Positions 43,655-53,043 of a stretch of 64,000 bases of DNA are shown here, in pieces. The position numbers were made by a program, and so were the translations under genes. The stretch is from Campylobacteraceae bacterium (GTDB taxonomy: Bacteria; Campylobacterota; Campylobacteria; Campylobacterales; Sulfurospirillaceae), in contig JALUBH010000025.1 in assembly GCA_027050775.1 (NCBI GenBank), positions 1-64,000 of the forward strand. The letters are read 5' to 3'. Under the pieces are notes generated by a model, which was not told the DNA's origin, did no database searches, and was given only the letters and a program-made list of their open reading frames with translations. Within the stretch, counting starts at the first letter, position 1; every line of letters starts with the position of its first letter.

Positions 43655-45039
43655 AATTAAACCAAATATATTTTCGTAAATTTTTTCTTCTCTTTTTTGC
43701 TACGGCGATTGTTGTTTCTGTAGTCGGATACTATCTGTTTGATAAAATCGAGATAAATAACTATAAATTGATGCTTCAAAATATGATAAATCAGTTTGAT
43801 ACGACATATAAAAGTTTGCCAAATATCGATAAGGCCATCAAATTAATAAATAAAAAAACCGGAGTCAGGGTTACGCTTATTGCATTTGATGGAGGTGTGA
43901 AATACGAAAGTAACAGAGAGATAAAAGGTATGGGAAACCATATAAAGAGACCTGAAATCATACTTTCAAATCGGGAAAATTTTGGCTCAAGTGTGAGACA
44001 TTCCAAGAGTATTGACAAAGATTTACTTTATGTTGCAAAGAAGACCGATAATTACTATGTAAGGATGGCTTATCCTTTAAAAAATATAAAAGAGAAGTTT
44101 TTTAGATTTTGGATATATGCAATTTTGATATTTTTAACTGCTATGATTTTGGCTTTTTGGATAACTCTAAAGATAAATGCAAAAGTTTCTTATGATTTGC
44201 AAAAGATAAAAGAGGGATTAGATAGCATAATAGATAAAAAATACGATACTATATTTGACGGCGCAAAGTGTTGCAAAGAGTTTGATATAATCGCAAAACA
44301 GATAAATAGAGTCTCAAAAAGATTGGAAAAAAGAAATAGACAAAAAAATAAGCACACAAGGAAACTAAAAGAGTTAAATAAACAACAAGGTGATATCATC
44401 TCAGCCATCAGCCATGAATTTAAAAATCCAGTTGCAGCTATAATGGGATATGCAAGCACAGTGTTAGAGGATAGTGATTTAAGTCAAAATATAAGAGATA
44501 AATTTTTAGATAAAGTGATTAAAAACGCACAAAAAATATCCTATATGATAGATAGGCTCTCTATGGCCATCAAGTTAGAAAACGATAACTTTACACCTAA
44601 CATAACATCGTTTGATATCTTGGATACGCTTAACTACGCAAAAGATATACTTTTGCAAAAATATAAAAACCGTGAGATAAAGATAGATGTTTTAAATACA
44701 AAAATATCGGCAGATGAAGTTATGTTTGAAAATTTGTTTATAAATTTACTGGAAAATGCTCTTAAATACTCTGAGGATGAAGTTGTCATTAGGCTAGAAG
44801 ATGGTACTGTAAAAGTCATGGATAAGGGTGTCGGCATAAGCGAAGAAGACATAGAAAACTTAACAAAAAGATTCTTTAGAGTAGAAAAACTAAGCTGGGA
44901 CAACTCCATAGGAGTAGGATTGTATATCGTTAAATATATATTGAAATTTCATAATACCACTCTACATGTACGGAGTAAATTAGGCGTAGGCTCAACATTC
45001 TCTTTTAGTGTAGAAAATTTGCTAAGTGCTAAACCGTAA
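43648..45039 (+). CDS. phoR: PhoR-like sensor histidine kinase
   Basis: A 463-aa membrane kinase. TM1 is about residues 10-28 and TM2 about 150-172, with a periplasmic loop of about 120 residues between them. A coiled region leads to the H-box ISAISHEFKNPVAAIMGYAS, then the N-box LFINLLENALKYSE and G-boxes VMDKGVGISEED and GVGLYIVKYI. The periplasmic domain is larger than in E. coli PhoR, as in Campylobacter PhosS. The start is TTG (43648 or 43651) overlapping phoB. Last gene of the pst-pho unit. Confidence 0.9.
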   Translation: MLKLNQIYFRKFFLLFFATAIVVSVVGYYLFDKIEINNYKLMLQNMINQFDTTYKSLPNIDKAIKLINKKTGVRVTLIAFDGGVKYESNREIKGMGNHIKRPEIILSNRENFGSSVRHSKSIDKDLLYVAKKTDNYYVRMAYPLKNIKEKFFRFWIYAILIFLTAMILAFWITLKINAKVSYDLQKIKEGLDSIIDKKYDTIFDGAKCCKEFDIIAKQINRVSKRLEKRNRQKNKHTRKLKELNKQQGDIISAISHEFKNPVAAIMGYASTVLEDSDLSQNIRDKFLDKVIKNAQKISYMIDRLSMAIKLENDNFTPNITSFDILDTLNYAKDILLQKYKNREIKIDVLNTKISADEVMFENLFINLLENALKYSEDEVVIRLEDGTVKVMDKGVGISEEDIENLTKRFFRVEKLSWDNSIGVGLYIVKYILKFHNTTLHVRSKLGVGSTFSFSVENLLSAKP

Positions 45040-45043
45040 TAAT

Positions 45044-45060
45044 TTGGAACATAAATTGCT
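45044..45060 (+). promoter_or_regulatory. Sigma-54 (-24/-12) promoter for flgI-flgJ
   Basis: TTGGAAC-N5-TTGCT has the obligatory GG and GC ten bases apart and agrees with the consensus TTGGCAC-N5-TTGCT except at one position. It lies 30 bp before the flgI ATG, directly after the phoR stop. RpoN control of rod and ring genes is established for Campylobacterota. Confidence 0.85.
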
Positions 45061-45089
45061 TTATCTCTAGCAATACATACGAAGGGATA

Positions 45090-46148
45090 ATGATGAAATT
45101 AATCATCGCATCTATATTTTTACTACTAAATGTATCTTATCTTCAAGCGGAAAAGATAAAAGATATAGCGAATATAATCGGAGTAAGAGATAATCAACTT
45201 ATAGGTTATGGTTTGGTTGTAGGATTAAATGGTACGGGTGATGGATCTTCTTCAAAATTTACACTCCAATCTCTATCGAATCTTTTGCAAACAGTAAATG
45301 TCAAGATTAAGCCAGCAGACATAAAATCAAAAAATATCGCAGCGGTCATAGTCACAGCAAAGTTGCCTCCATTTGCAAGACAGGGCGATAAGCTAGATGT
45401 TACTATATCCTCTATAGGTGATGCAAAATCCCTTCAAGGCGGCACACTTCTCATGACAGCACTTAAAGGTGTGGATGGAAAAATCTATGCTCTCTCTCAA
45501 GGTTCTGTTACAATTGGTGGGATGAATAGCAAGGGCGGTGGACGGCTAAATCATTCAACAAATGGTTCGATTTTTAGCGGCGCTTTAGTTGAAAGAGATG
45601 TTGTATATGATATTTACGATAAAAAATATGCAGATTTAAGCTTGAAAAGATCAGATTTTAATACCGCTGTAAATATACAAAAAGCATTAAATTCATTTTT
45701 TAAACAAAAAGTTGCAACTGCTATAGACCCTAGAACTATAAAGCTTAAAAAACCTCAAGACATGTCCATGGTAGAATTTTTGGCAAAAACACAAAATGTC
45801 GAAGTCAAGTATCAAAAAGAGGAAAAAATCGTCATAGATGAGCGAACAGGAACTATCGTGAGTGGTGTAGATATACATGTAAGTCCTGTCGTGATAACAC
45901 ACGGAGATATAACCATAAAGATAGAGCCAAGAAAAGTTATGCCAAAAGGTAAGGCAGAAGTAAATATGGGAGATGGTGTAAAAATAGCTGTAAATCAAAA
46001 TCAATTAAATATAAAAAATGGTGAGATAACAATCGCAAATATCACAAGAGCTTTGCATAAACTAGGAGCAAAACCAAAAGACATAATTTCTATCATAGAA
46101 AATATAAAAAGAGCTGGTGCGATAAATGCAAAACTGGAGGTAATATGA
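45090..46148 (+). CDS. flgI: Flagellar P-ring protein FlgI
   Basis: A 352-aa periplasmic P-ring subunit. The signal peptide is about 1-20 (LIIASIFLLLNVSYLQA). EKIKDIANIIGVRDNQLIGYGLVVGLNGTGD, RQGDKLDVTISSIGDA and the C-terminal LGAKPKDIISIIENIKRAGAINAKLEV are diagnostic FlgI regions, quoted as separate motifs. AAGGGAT precedes the ATG pair (45090 or 45093). It overlaps flgJ by 4 bp. Confidence 0.96.
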   Translation: MMKLIIASIFLLLNVSYLQAEKIKDIANIIGVRDNQLIGYGLVVGLNGTGDGSSSKFTLQSLSNLLQTVNVKIKPADIKSKNIAAVIVTAKLPPFARQGDKLDVTISSIGDAKSLQGGTLLMTALKGVDGKIYALSQGSVTIGGMNSKGGGRLNHSTNGSIFSGALVERDVVYDIYDKKYADLSLKRSDFNTAVNIQKALNSFFKQKVATAIDPRTIKLKKPQDMSMVEFLAKTQNVEVKYQKEEKIVIDERTGTIVSGVDIHVSPVVITHGDITIKIEPRKVMPKGKAEVNMGDGVKIAVNQNQLNIKNGEITIANITRALHKLGAKPKDIISIIENIKRAGAINAKLEVI

Positions 46149-46441
46149 TGACAAATTCAATAGACAATTCAATTGCTTTTTCTTATGCTAACTCTCTTAA
46201 AACTCCAAAAAATTTGGATAAATTAAATGATAAAAAACTAAAAGAAGTGACAGATAAATTTGAAGCATTTTTTATCAAGAAGATACTTGATGTTTCACTC
46301 AAGCATGATAACTCTCTTTACTCTAAAGATGCGGGAGATAAGATATATAATTCTATGTATAATGATGCCATAAGCAAGGCAATGAGTGGAAAATTTGGCT
46401 TTAGTCAAATGTTGTTTGATTTTTTAAAAAGTAGGGATTAA
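46145..46441 (+). CDS. flgJ: Flagellar rod-binding protein FlgJ, N-terminal domain only
   Basis: A 98-aa rod-capping protein equivalent to the N-terminal half of enteric FlgJ. KFEAFFIKKILDVSLKH, and DKIYNSMYNDAISKAMS are typical of this domain. The muramidase domain is absent, as is usual in Campylobacterota. GGAGG lies three bases before the ATG. Its stop codon overlaps the -35 of the flgM sigma-28 promoter. Confidence 0.9.
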   Translation: MMTNSIDNSIAFSYANSLKTPKNLDKLNDKKLKEVTDKFEAFFIKKILDVSLKHDNSLYSKDAGDKIYNSMYNDAISKAMSGKFGFSQMLFDFLKSRD

Positions 46442-46465
46442 AGTTTTACTATTTTATACCGATGT
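46439..46465 (+). promoter_or_regulatory. Sigma-28 (FliA) promoter for flgM-flgK
   Basis: TAAAGTTT (46439-46446), N11, ACCGATGT (46458-46465). The -35 is identical to the consensus TAAAGTTT and the -10 keeps the CCGAT core. It starts in the flgJ stop codon and lies 53 bp before the flgM ATG, giving the usual feedback loop in which FliA drives its own anti-sigma factor. Confidence 0.88.
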
Positions 46466-46517
46466 ACATACTAAGAATAAAGTGATACTCTAGCTAGTAT
46501 CCACAAAAGGTTTTAAA

Positions 46518-46715
46518 ATGGTTTCAAATATCAGAACCGGCAGTACAGCTTACTTGCAAAATATGCAAGATGTTAAAGACAAAAAGGGCGTGGAGCCTGC
46601 TAAAAAAAGTAAAGAGTTGGATAAAGTCGATACTATTAAAGATCAGATAAAAAGTGGTAATTATAAATTGGATATGGAAAAAACCGCAAAATCTATCTTG
46701 GATGAACTTATCTAA
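46518..46715 (+). CDS. flgM: Anti-sigma-28 factor FlgM
   Basis: A 65-aa protein, unstructured and charged at the N-terminus. The C-terminal FliA-binding segment is VDTIKDQIKSGNYKLDMEKT followed by AKSILDEL, which matches FlgM well. It is shorter than the enteric protein (about 97 aa), as in Campylobacterota. AAAAGG lies before the ATG, and it has its own sigma-28 promoter. Confidence 0.88.
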   Translation: MVSNIRTGSTAYLQNMQDVKDKKGVEPAKKSKELDKVDTIKDQIKSGNYKLDMEKTAKSILDELI

Positions 46716-46736
46716 CCCTTATAAAAAAGGGAAAAA

Positions 46737-47165
46737 ATGCTATTGCACTATCTTTCAAGTTCGATTAATGATGTAGAAAATTTGATTGAATTAACAAAAA
46801 AAGACATAAAAGACATAAAAGAAGCAAATCACGAACTTGTTTTTGAGAGAACAAAGATAAAAAATGATTTGGTTAAGTCATTTGAAAATAAAAAATCTCT
46901 TTTGGACAATGAACTCATAAAACTTGTAGGAGATAAAAAAGATTCTAAATTAGAAGATATGTTAGGAGACAAAGAGAAAGATCTGCTAGAAAAGATGAAA
47001 ATAAAATTAAGTGAATTAAAAGAGACAAATAAACAATATGCAAAATTTGTAGTGATAATAAGTGAGTTTTACAATACTTTGCTCGATAGGATATTTCCTT
47101 GTGAGATGGAAGGTTATCACAAAACACACCATAAACCGGCAAGCATACTAAAGGTCAGAGCATAA
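46737..47165 (+). CDS. FlgN-like export chaperone for hook-associated proteins
   Basis: A 142-aa helical protein located between flgM and flgK, the place of flgN in most flagellar operons. It is rich in charged residues with heptad-like stretches (e.g. ENLIELTKKDIKDIKEAN and LLEKMKIKLSELKETNKQY), as FlgN proteins are. Direct recognition of the family is weak, so the call rests on position, size and helical nature. AAGGG lies before the ATG. Its stop overlaps the flgK ATG. Confidence 0.7.
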   Translation: MLLHYLSSSINDVENLIELTKKDIKDIKEANHELVFERTKIKNDLVKSFENKKSLLDNELIKLVGDKKDSKLEDMLGDKEKDLLEKMKIKLSELKETNKQYAKFVVIISEFYNTLLDRIFPCEMEGYHKTHHKPASILKVRA

Positions 47166-49009
47166 TGAGTCTTTTTAGTACACTTGGTACTGGCTATTCC
47201 GGTCTGTCTGCAGCAGAAGTGGCAACAGCCACCACAGGACACAATATAGCAAATGCAAATAATGACTACTATACAAGGCAAAGGGTTGTAACTACAGCGT
47301 CTGCGCCTTTCCACTCTACTCCTGGAGATATTGGCACTGGTGTTCAGATTTCAGAGATAACAAGAATACATGATGAATTTGTCTATTCTAGGTATAAAGA
47401 TAGCTCAAACACATTGTCTCACGATGATTATATGCAACAAAGTCTAGAAGAAGTTGCAAAAGATTTTCCTGATTTACAAAATTTGGGTATCTCAAATGAT
47501 TTAAAAAATTACTTTGATTCGTGGAATAATTTGGCTTCCAATGCAAATGAAGGTTCTCAAAAAATTGCACTTGTTCAAAACGCTTCTACTCTCTCAGAAG
47601 ATATAAATAGTACTAGAAAAACATTAAGAGACCAACAAGATTCTATAAATGATCAGCTAAAATCAAATATTGATGAAGTGAATTCTCTAGGAGAGAGAAT
47701 AGCTGATATAAACAAAGAGATAAACAAGGTTGAGAGTACCAAACCAAATCAGGCAAATGATTTAAAAGATCAAAGAGATAGTCTTGAATTGACTCTATCA
47801 AAAATATTAGATGTTTCGGCATCTAAGTCAGATATATCTTCTCAAAATACAATAGATGCAAATGCCACAGATGAAGGCAAGGATTATCATCTAAACATAG
47901 GTGGTAGTTCATTTGTTGACGGTACAAGTTTTCATCCTTTGGTGATTGATAATACAGGAAATAAGAGTAGCTATTATTCTATATATTCAGAATTTCAAGA
48001 TGGGACGAGATATGATATAACAGATAAGATACAAGGTGGAAAAGCTGGAGCTATGCTTGATCTTAGGGGGAGAACAATAGATAAGACATCGAATAGTGGT
48101 TTTCCTGTAGATGGAGCTATTCAAGGATATATAGATGATTTAGATACTTTTGCAAATTCGCTTATATCGCAAACAAACAATACATATGCAAAAAGTGCAA
48201 GTGCGAGTATGGAATCCCCTGCGCATAAAGATTTGCCTTCAGATAGAGCACTATCAAACTCAGATCTAAATATAAAAAATGGTTCGTTTGATTTGGTTAT
48301 GTATGACAGTGATGGTGTTGAAGCAGGAAGAAAACAGATTACAATAAATCAATCAACAAGTATGAGTGATAATACTACAACAGACAGCATAGTAAAGCAG
48401 ATAAATAGCAATAGTGATGACAATAGTGACAATAACTCAACAAACGATATAGATGATTATTTTAAGGCAAAATACGACTCAAATGGTGTTTTTTCTATAA
48501 CCCCAAAATCTTCCCAAAACTATACTATTTCTTTTGAAGACAATGGTACAAACTTTCCGGGTGCTATTGGTATAAATCGGTTTTTTACAGGAGATAGTGC
48601 AAAAAATATATCTGTAAAAAGTGATTTTTTGAAAGATCCAAGTTTAATGCGAGGTTATAAGGCACCTGTTGAGGGGAATAATGATGTGGCAAATAATATG
48701 GTTCAACTTCAGTATGACGATATAGATTTTTTTAAAAAAAATGGTACTATCAATCAAGATACTTTAAATGGATTTTATAACTCTATGACAACAAAAATAG
48801 CAACAGATGGAGAGGATGCGGGAAGACAGAAAGAGACTTCGCAAGCCCTTTTTAATACGGTTCAAGCAGAATTTCAATCCATAAGTGGGGTAAGTACTGA
48901 CGAGGAACTAACAAATTTGATAAAATTTCAAACAGCATATAGTGCAAATGCAAAAGTGATTACAACAGTAGATCAAATGTTAAATACTCTCTTAGGAATT
49001 AAACAGTAA
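47165..49009 (+). CDS. flgK: Flagellar hook-associated protein FlgK (HAP1)
   Basis: A 614-aa hook-filament junction protein. The N-terminal rod-type domain STLGTGYSGLSAAEVATATT and GHNIANANNDYYTRQRV is diagnostic, and the C-terminal helical domain ends LIKFQTAYSANAKVITTVDQ then MLNTLLGIK, the typical coiled-coil end of axial proteins. The central region is polar and low-complexity with repeated Asp/Asn/Ser. It is coupled to the FlgN-like gene and under the flgM sigma-28 promoter. Confidence 0.94.
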   Translation: MSLFSTLGTGYSGLSAAEVATATTGHNIANANNDYYTRQRVVTTASAPFHSTPGDIGTGVQISEITRIHDEFVYSRYKDSSNTLSHDDYMQQSLEEVAKDFPDLQNLGISNDLKNYFDSWNNLASNANEGSQKIALVQNASTLSEDINSTRKTLRDQQDSINDQLKSNIDEVNSLGERIADINKEINKVESTKPNQANDLKDQRDSLELTLSKILDVSASKSDISSQNTIDANATDEGKDYHLNIGGSSFVDGTSFHPLVIDNTGNKSSYYSIYSEFQDGTRYDITDKIQGGKAGAMLDLRGRTIDKTSNSGFPVDGAIQGYIDDLDTFANSLISQTNNTYAKSASASMESPAHKDLPSDRALSNSDLNIKNGSFDLVMYDSDGVEAGRKQITINQSTSMSDNTTTDSIVKQINSNSDDNSDNNSTNDIDDYFKAKYDSNGVFSITPKSSQNYTISFEDNGTNFPGAIGINRFFTGDSAKNISVKSDFLKDPSLMRGYKAPVEGNNDVANNMVQLQYDDIDFFKKNGTINQDTLNGFYNSMTTKIATDGEDAGRQKETSQALFNTVQAEFQSISGVSTDEELTNLIKFQTAYSANAKVITTVDQMLNTLLGIKQ

Positions 49010-49010
49010 G

Positions 49011-49820
49011 TTGAAAAAAACTCCCTATATCAGCATATTTATTCTATGTTTTATATTTTTCTTCTCTTTTTTGCTACCATATTTTTATAGAGTTTCACCT
49101 TATGAGTTAAATCCGAATGCGATACTTTTGCCACCCTCTCTTAAACATATATTTGGTACTGACAGATTAGGTCGTGACCTTTTCGCAAGGCTTATGCAAG
49201 GAGGTCAGGTCTCGCTTATTATCGGAGTATTGAGTGCTTTTATAGCTAGTTTTACGGGCTTGATTATCGGTGTAAGTGCTGGTTATTTTAAAGGTTTGGT
49301 CGATAAAAGTATAGTAGTTTTGATAGACTTATTTCTCACCTTTCCTACTTTTTTCCTACTTTTGGCTCTTATCAGTTATGTAAATGCTTCCATAATGGTT
49401 TTAATTATTGTGATCTCCGTGACTGGTTGGATGGGGATGGCTAGGATGATTAGAAGTGAGAGTTTTTCTATATCACAGATGCCTTTTATAAAAATTTTAA
49501 AGATAGCAAAAGTCAGCACTGTTAAGATAATTTTAAAATACTACACACCTCTTATAGCTCCTATATTTTTTATCAGTTTTACTTTTGGTGTGAGTGGGGC
49601 GATACTAGCTGAGAGCGGACTTAGCTTTTTGGGCATTGGCATAACTCCTCCTCAAATCAGCTGGGGTACTATCATCAGTGAGGGAAAAGAGGTTATAGAT
49701 ATAGCTTGGTGGCTTAGTTTTTTTCCAGGATTCTTTATATTTTTGGTAACATTTTCACTTATTAATATCTCAGATTATCTACAAACAAAAACAAATGAAA
49801 AAGAGATTATAAGTGTTTGA
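49011..49820 (+). CDS. DppC/OppC-type ABC transporter permease
   Basis: A 269-aa inner-membrane permease of the dipeptide/nickel type. FGTDRLGRDLFARLMQGGQVSL is a DppC/OppC signature (given in two parts: FGTDRLGRDLF and RLMQGGQVSL). The C-terminal EAA loop reads ILAESGLSFLGIGI. Partners (DppB-type permease, ATPases, binding protein) are not adjacent. The start is TTG, one base after the flgK stop, so it may be read through from flgK. It overlaps the next gene by 8 bp. Confidence 0.85.
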   Translation: MKKTPYISIFILCFIFFFSFLLPYFYRVSPYELNPNAILLPPSLKHIFGTDRLGRDLFARLMQGGQVSLIIGVLSAFIASFTGLIIGVSAGYFKGLVDKSIVVLIDLFLTFPTFFLLLALISYVNASIMVLIIVISVTGWMGMARMIRSESFSISQMPFIKILKIAKVSTVKIILKYYTPLIAPIFFISFTFGVSGAILAESGLSFLGIGITPPQISWGTIISEGKEVIDIAWWLSFFPGFFIFLVTFSLINISDYLQTKTNEKEIISV

Positions 49821-50565
49821 CATAAAAGCAGTATCAAAGCTGTTGAATGATGAAGCAGACAAAAGAGATAGCCAACAAGAGCTTACACTTCAAAAGGCAG
49901 ATCCGCTATTGGTAGCATCCAGATATAGGGATGAATTTGTATCTCTGATTTGTGCTATGTATGCTTATGGAAATGCAAATTTGATAGTTAAGTTTCTATC
50001 TTCTCTAGATTTTTCACTGCTAGATGCGAGTAAGGAAGTTATACAGAGTAGATTGGTAGATAAATATTATAGATTTCAATCTTGCATCGATACAAAAGAG
50101 ATATTTATAACATTGAGCAAAATTAAAAAAATCACAACTTTAGAGAATATTTTTATGGAGGGGTATGAAAGAAACTTGAATGTTATGGAAGGCCTATACA
50201 AACTAATAGAGGCAATTTATGATATAAATCCTTATAGATCAAGAGGATATGAATTTTTAATAGGAAAGATACCGAAAAAAACTCCAAAGTCTCCATATAA
50301 AAGATGGCACATGTATCTAAGATGGATGGCAAGAAACGACAGCTTGGATCTTGGTCTTTGGAGAGGAGTTAGAAGCGAAGATTTATTGATGCCACTAGAT
50401 ACTCATACATTTAATATAGGACAAAAACTAGGACTCATAGAGAGAAAAACATATGATTTTAAATCAGTCATTGAACTCACTAATTCACTAAAAAAATTAG
50501 ATCCAAAAGACCCGGTGAGATATGATTTTGCTCTGTATAGAATAGGGCAGGAAAAACTGCTATGA
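49813..50565 (+). CDS. TIGR02757 (DUF2400) family protein
   Basis: A 250-aa protein of the TIGR02757 family. The pattern DPLLVASRYRDEF, LICAMYAYGNAN and the C-terminal RMHMYLRWMAR-like block (here RWHMYLRWMARND) with LIMPLDTHTF-like (LLMPLDTHTFNIGQ) is characteristic. The fold resembles helix-hairpin-helix glycosylases and a nucleic-acid role has been suggested, but no activity is established. The start is GTG overlapping the permease. Its stop lies 10 bp from the stop of the convergent AraC regulator. Confidence 0.85.
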   Translation: MFDIKAVSKLLNDEADKRDSQQELTLQKADPLLVASRYRDEFVSLICAMYAYGNANLIVKFLSSLDFSLLDASKEVIQSRLVDKYYRFQSCIDTKEIFITLSKIKKITTLENIFMEGYERNLNVMEGLYKLIEAIYDINPYRSRGYEFLIGKIPKKTPKSPYKRWHMYLRWMARNDSLDLGLWRGVRSEDLLMPLDTHTFNIGQKLGLIERKTYDFKSVIELTNSLKKLDPKDPVRYDFALYRIGQEKLL

Positions 50566-50575
50566 AGCCATAAAT

Positions 50576-51457
50576 CTATATAAATCTAACAGGAATATTA
50601 TAGATAAAATTTAAATTTTCTTTGCTCTCCCAAAAATATTCTTTCCCTAAAGTTATATAAGATGGATTCGGAGTAGTTTCAAATCCGCTTTTTGGCAGCC
50701 ATTTGTGATATACCCATTGTATCAACTCCAAGATATCATCATATTTGCAAAAAACTTCAAAAGAAGCACAAATATCCGGTTTTGTTTCAAAATATGGAAG
50801 TGAAGTTTTGATTATTTTGCTATTGAGAGCTTGAGATATGCTAGCCACATAAAAACATTTGTTCAATGGCGTGATGATCGGATTGTCATGATATACAGCT
50901 ATCTGTTCATAATCTTTGAGTTCATTGGTGTATATCCAAGTTTTAAGTTTTTGCCATGTCTGAATGGTTGATTTCTTGCTATAACCTTTTTGCCTTATAT
51001 AATAAAATCTTTTTGCTTCTGTTTTTATGATTTTGGGTTCTAGATTTGAAAAATCAATATTTGATATACAGCCACTTTTAAAAGCTTCTAGTATCCAGTC
51101 CGAATACTCTTTGTAGCCGCCATTTCTCCATGTGGTTGGTGTTTGATTAAAGCGATTTTTAAATGCTCTTATGAAAGATGACTGAGAGTGATAGCCACAC
51201 ATATTAGCAATTTCGGTTATAGTGGAGAGTTTGTTTGTGATGAGTAGATTTGAAGCTTTTTGTAATCTTATTGATTTGATAATTTCGTAGATATTCATAC
51301 CCATCTGCTCTTTAAAAATCCTGTGAAAATGAAACTTGCTTATGCCAAACTCTTTTGAGAGTTCATCTATATTTATATCTGTATCTATATACTCATAGAT
51401 ATAAAACATCAAATTATTCGCCAATTGATTATGCTTATTTAGTGTCTGTTTTTTCAT
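50576..51457 (-). CDS. AraC family regulator with GyrI-like effector domain
   Basis: A 293-aa transcriptional regulator. The N-terminal AraC-type DNA-binding domain (about 1-110) has two helix-turn-helix units, INIDELSKEFGISKFHFHRIF and STITEIANMCGYHSQSSFIRAF. The C-terminal part (about 135-293) resembles the GyrI-like/BmrR-type small-molecule domain (FYYIRQKGYSK... CASFEVFCKYDDILELIQW). It is divergent from tnaA with about 100 bp between them, so control of tnaA by an aromatic effector is a natural guess. The start at 51457 fits the domain boundary, with little room for a 5' leader. Confidence 0.87.
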   Translation of the reverse strand: MKKQTLNKHNQLANNLMFYIYEYIDTDINIDELSKEFGISKFHFHRIFKEQMGMNIYEIIKSIRLQKASNLLITNKLSTITEIANMCGYHSQSSFIRAFKNRFNQTPTTWRNGGYKEYSDWILEAFKSGCISNIDFSNLEPKIIKTEAKRFYYIRQKGYSKKSTIQTWQKLKTWIYTNELKDYEQIAVYHDNPIITPLNKCFYVASISQALNSKIIKTSLPYFETKPDICASFEVFCKYDDILELIQWVYHKWLPKSGFETTPNPSYITLGKEYFWESKENLNFIYNIPVRFI

Positions 51458-51464
51458 GTCTCTG

Positions 51465-51470
51465 ATTATA
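51465..51470 (-). promoter_or_regulatory. -10 element TATAAT very close to the AraC-type gene start
   Basis: On the minus strand TATAAT ends seven bases before the ATG at 51457, so a transcript from it would begin at or beside the start codon. This would make a leaderless mRNA if the promoter is real. Confidence 0.35.
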
Positions 51471-51561
51471 ACAAAAATAGACAATGAAAAGAGCAATAAA
51501 TGAAGAGAATAAATTTTTTCATAGTTGTATCATTTCTCAAAATAAACAATAGGGGTGAAAT

Positions 51562-52947
51562 ATGATTTCAAATGCACACTTAGCAGAGCCATTTAAAATA
51601 AAAATGGTTGAGCCACTTAAAAAAATCTTGAAAGAAGAGAGAATAACTGCTATAAAAAGAGCAGGGTATAATCCCTTTTTGCTAAAATCAGATGAAGTTT
51701 ACATCGACCTTTTGACTGATTCTGGAACGGGTGCCATGAGTGATAAGCAATGGTCTGGTTTGATGCTTGGTGATGAATCATATGCAGGAAGCAGGAACTA
51801 CTACAGTCTTGCAAAAAGTGTACAGAGCGTTTTTGGTTATAAGCAAGTTATTCCTACGCATCAAGGCAGAGGTGCTGAGCAGATTTTATTTCCGCAGTTG
51901 ATTAAAAAAGGTGAGTTTGTCTTGGGAAATATGCACTTTGATACTACAAAAGCACATATAGAGTTAAATGGTGGTATAGCCAAAAATTTTGTCATTAAAG
52001 AAGCTTTTGATACTCAAACCCCACACCCTTTTAAGGGAAATTTTGATGTACCTAAAATGGATGCTTTCATCAGAGAAAAAGGAGCAGACAATATTGCTTT
52101 TATTCTTATAACTGTTACATGTAACTCAGCAGGGGGGCAGCCTGTATCGATGGCAAATATAAAAGAAGTTTCAAAATGTGCAAAGAAATACGGTATAAGA
52201 GTCTTTTTTGATTCAGCTCGTTATGCAGAAAATGCCTATTTTATAAAACAAAGAGAAGATGATTACAAGGGTGTCTCCATACCTCAAATCATCAAAGAGA
52301 TGTTCTCTTATGGAGATGGTACGACAGTGAGTGCAAAAAAAGATGGATTGGTCAATATCGGTGGATTACTTTGCTTTAAAGATGATGAAACGCTATATAA
52401 AAGATGCCAAGCTATGTGTGTGGTGATGGAGGGTTTTCCGACTTATGGTGGACTTGCAGGTCGGGATATGGAGGCGCTTGCTCAAGGGCTAAAAGAGGGC
52501 ATTGATGAGGAATATCTGAAATATCGAATTAATCAAGTGGCTTACTTGGGAGAGCGACTTAGTGAAGCAGGAGTTCCGGTACAGTTGCCAATCGGTGGCC
52601 ATGCTGTATTTGTGGATGCCGCCAAAATGTTACCTCATATACCAAAAGAGCAATTCCCGGCTCATGCACTTGCAAACGAACTGTATATACAAAGCGGTGT
52701 AAGAGCTGTAGAGATAGGCTCATTGCTTTTAGGTAGGGACCCACAAACAAACAAACAGCAAGAATCCCCTATGGAATTATTAAGACTTACGATACCAAGG
52801 CGTGTTTACACATATAATCATATGGATTTTGTTGCAGATGCTTTGATAAAGATAAATAGATTAGCCAAAAATATAAAAGGTGTTGAGTTTACTTATGAGC
52901 CAGAAATACTAAGACACTTTACAGCTAGGTTTAAGTTGGCGGAGTAG
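51562..52947 (+). CDS. tnaA: Tryptophanase (tryptophan indole-lyase)
   Basis: A 461-aa PLP enzyme converting tryptophan to indole, pyruvate and ammonia. [20 protein letters not shown]-like [27 protein letters not shown] and the PLP lysine in SAKKDG (about residue 260) are present. Tryptophanase is favoured over the paralogous tyrosine phenol-lyase because the pocket has Asp in FDTT (about 127) and Ile in VEIGS where phenol-lyase has Thr and Arg. There is no tnaC-like leader with a Trp codon upstream and no tnaB beside it. AGGGG precedes the ATG. Confidence 0.93.
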   Translation: MISNAHLAEPFKIKMVEPLKKILKEERITAIKRAGYNPFLLKSDEVYIDLLTDSGTGAMSDKQWSGLMLGDESYAGSRNYYSLAKSVQSVFGYKQVIPTHQGRGAEQILFPQLIKKGEFVLGNMHFDTTKAHIELNGGIAKNFVIKEAFDTQTPHPFKGNFDVPKMDAFIREKGADNIAFILITVTCNSAGGQPVSMANIKEVSKCAKKYGIRVFFDSARYAENAYFIKQREDDYKGVSIPQIIKEMFSYGDGTTVSAKKDGLVNIGGLLCFKDDETLYKRCQAMCVVMEGFPTYGGLAGRDMEALAQGLKEGIDEEYLKYRINQVAYLGERLSEAGVPVQLPIGGHAVFVDAAKMLPHIPKEQFPAHALANELYIQSGVRAVEIGSLLLGRDPQTNKQQESPMELLRLTIPRRVYTYNHMDFVADALIKINRLAKNIKGVEFTYEPEILRHFTARFKLAE

Positions 52948-53043
52948 CAAGTTGCTTGTATTGCTGTTTTTTGGTGATGTTTAATCAACTATTAAATGAA
53001 CTTTAGATAAAATCATCAAAAATATATTTAAAGGAAAAGTGTA

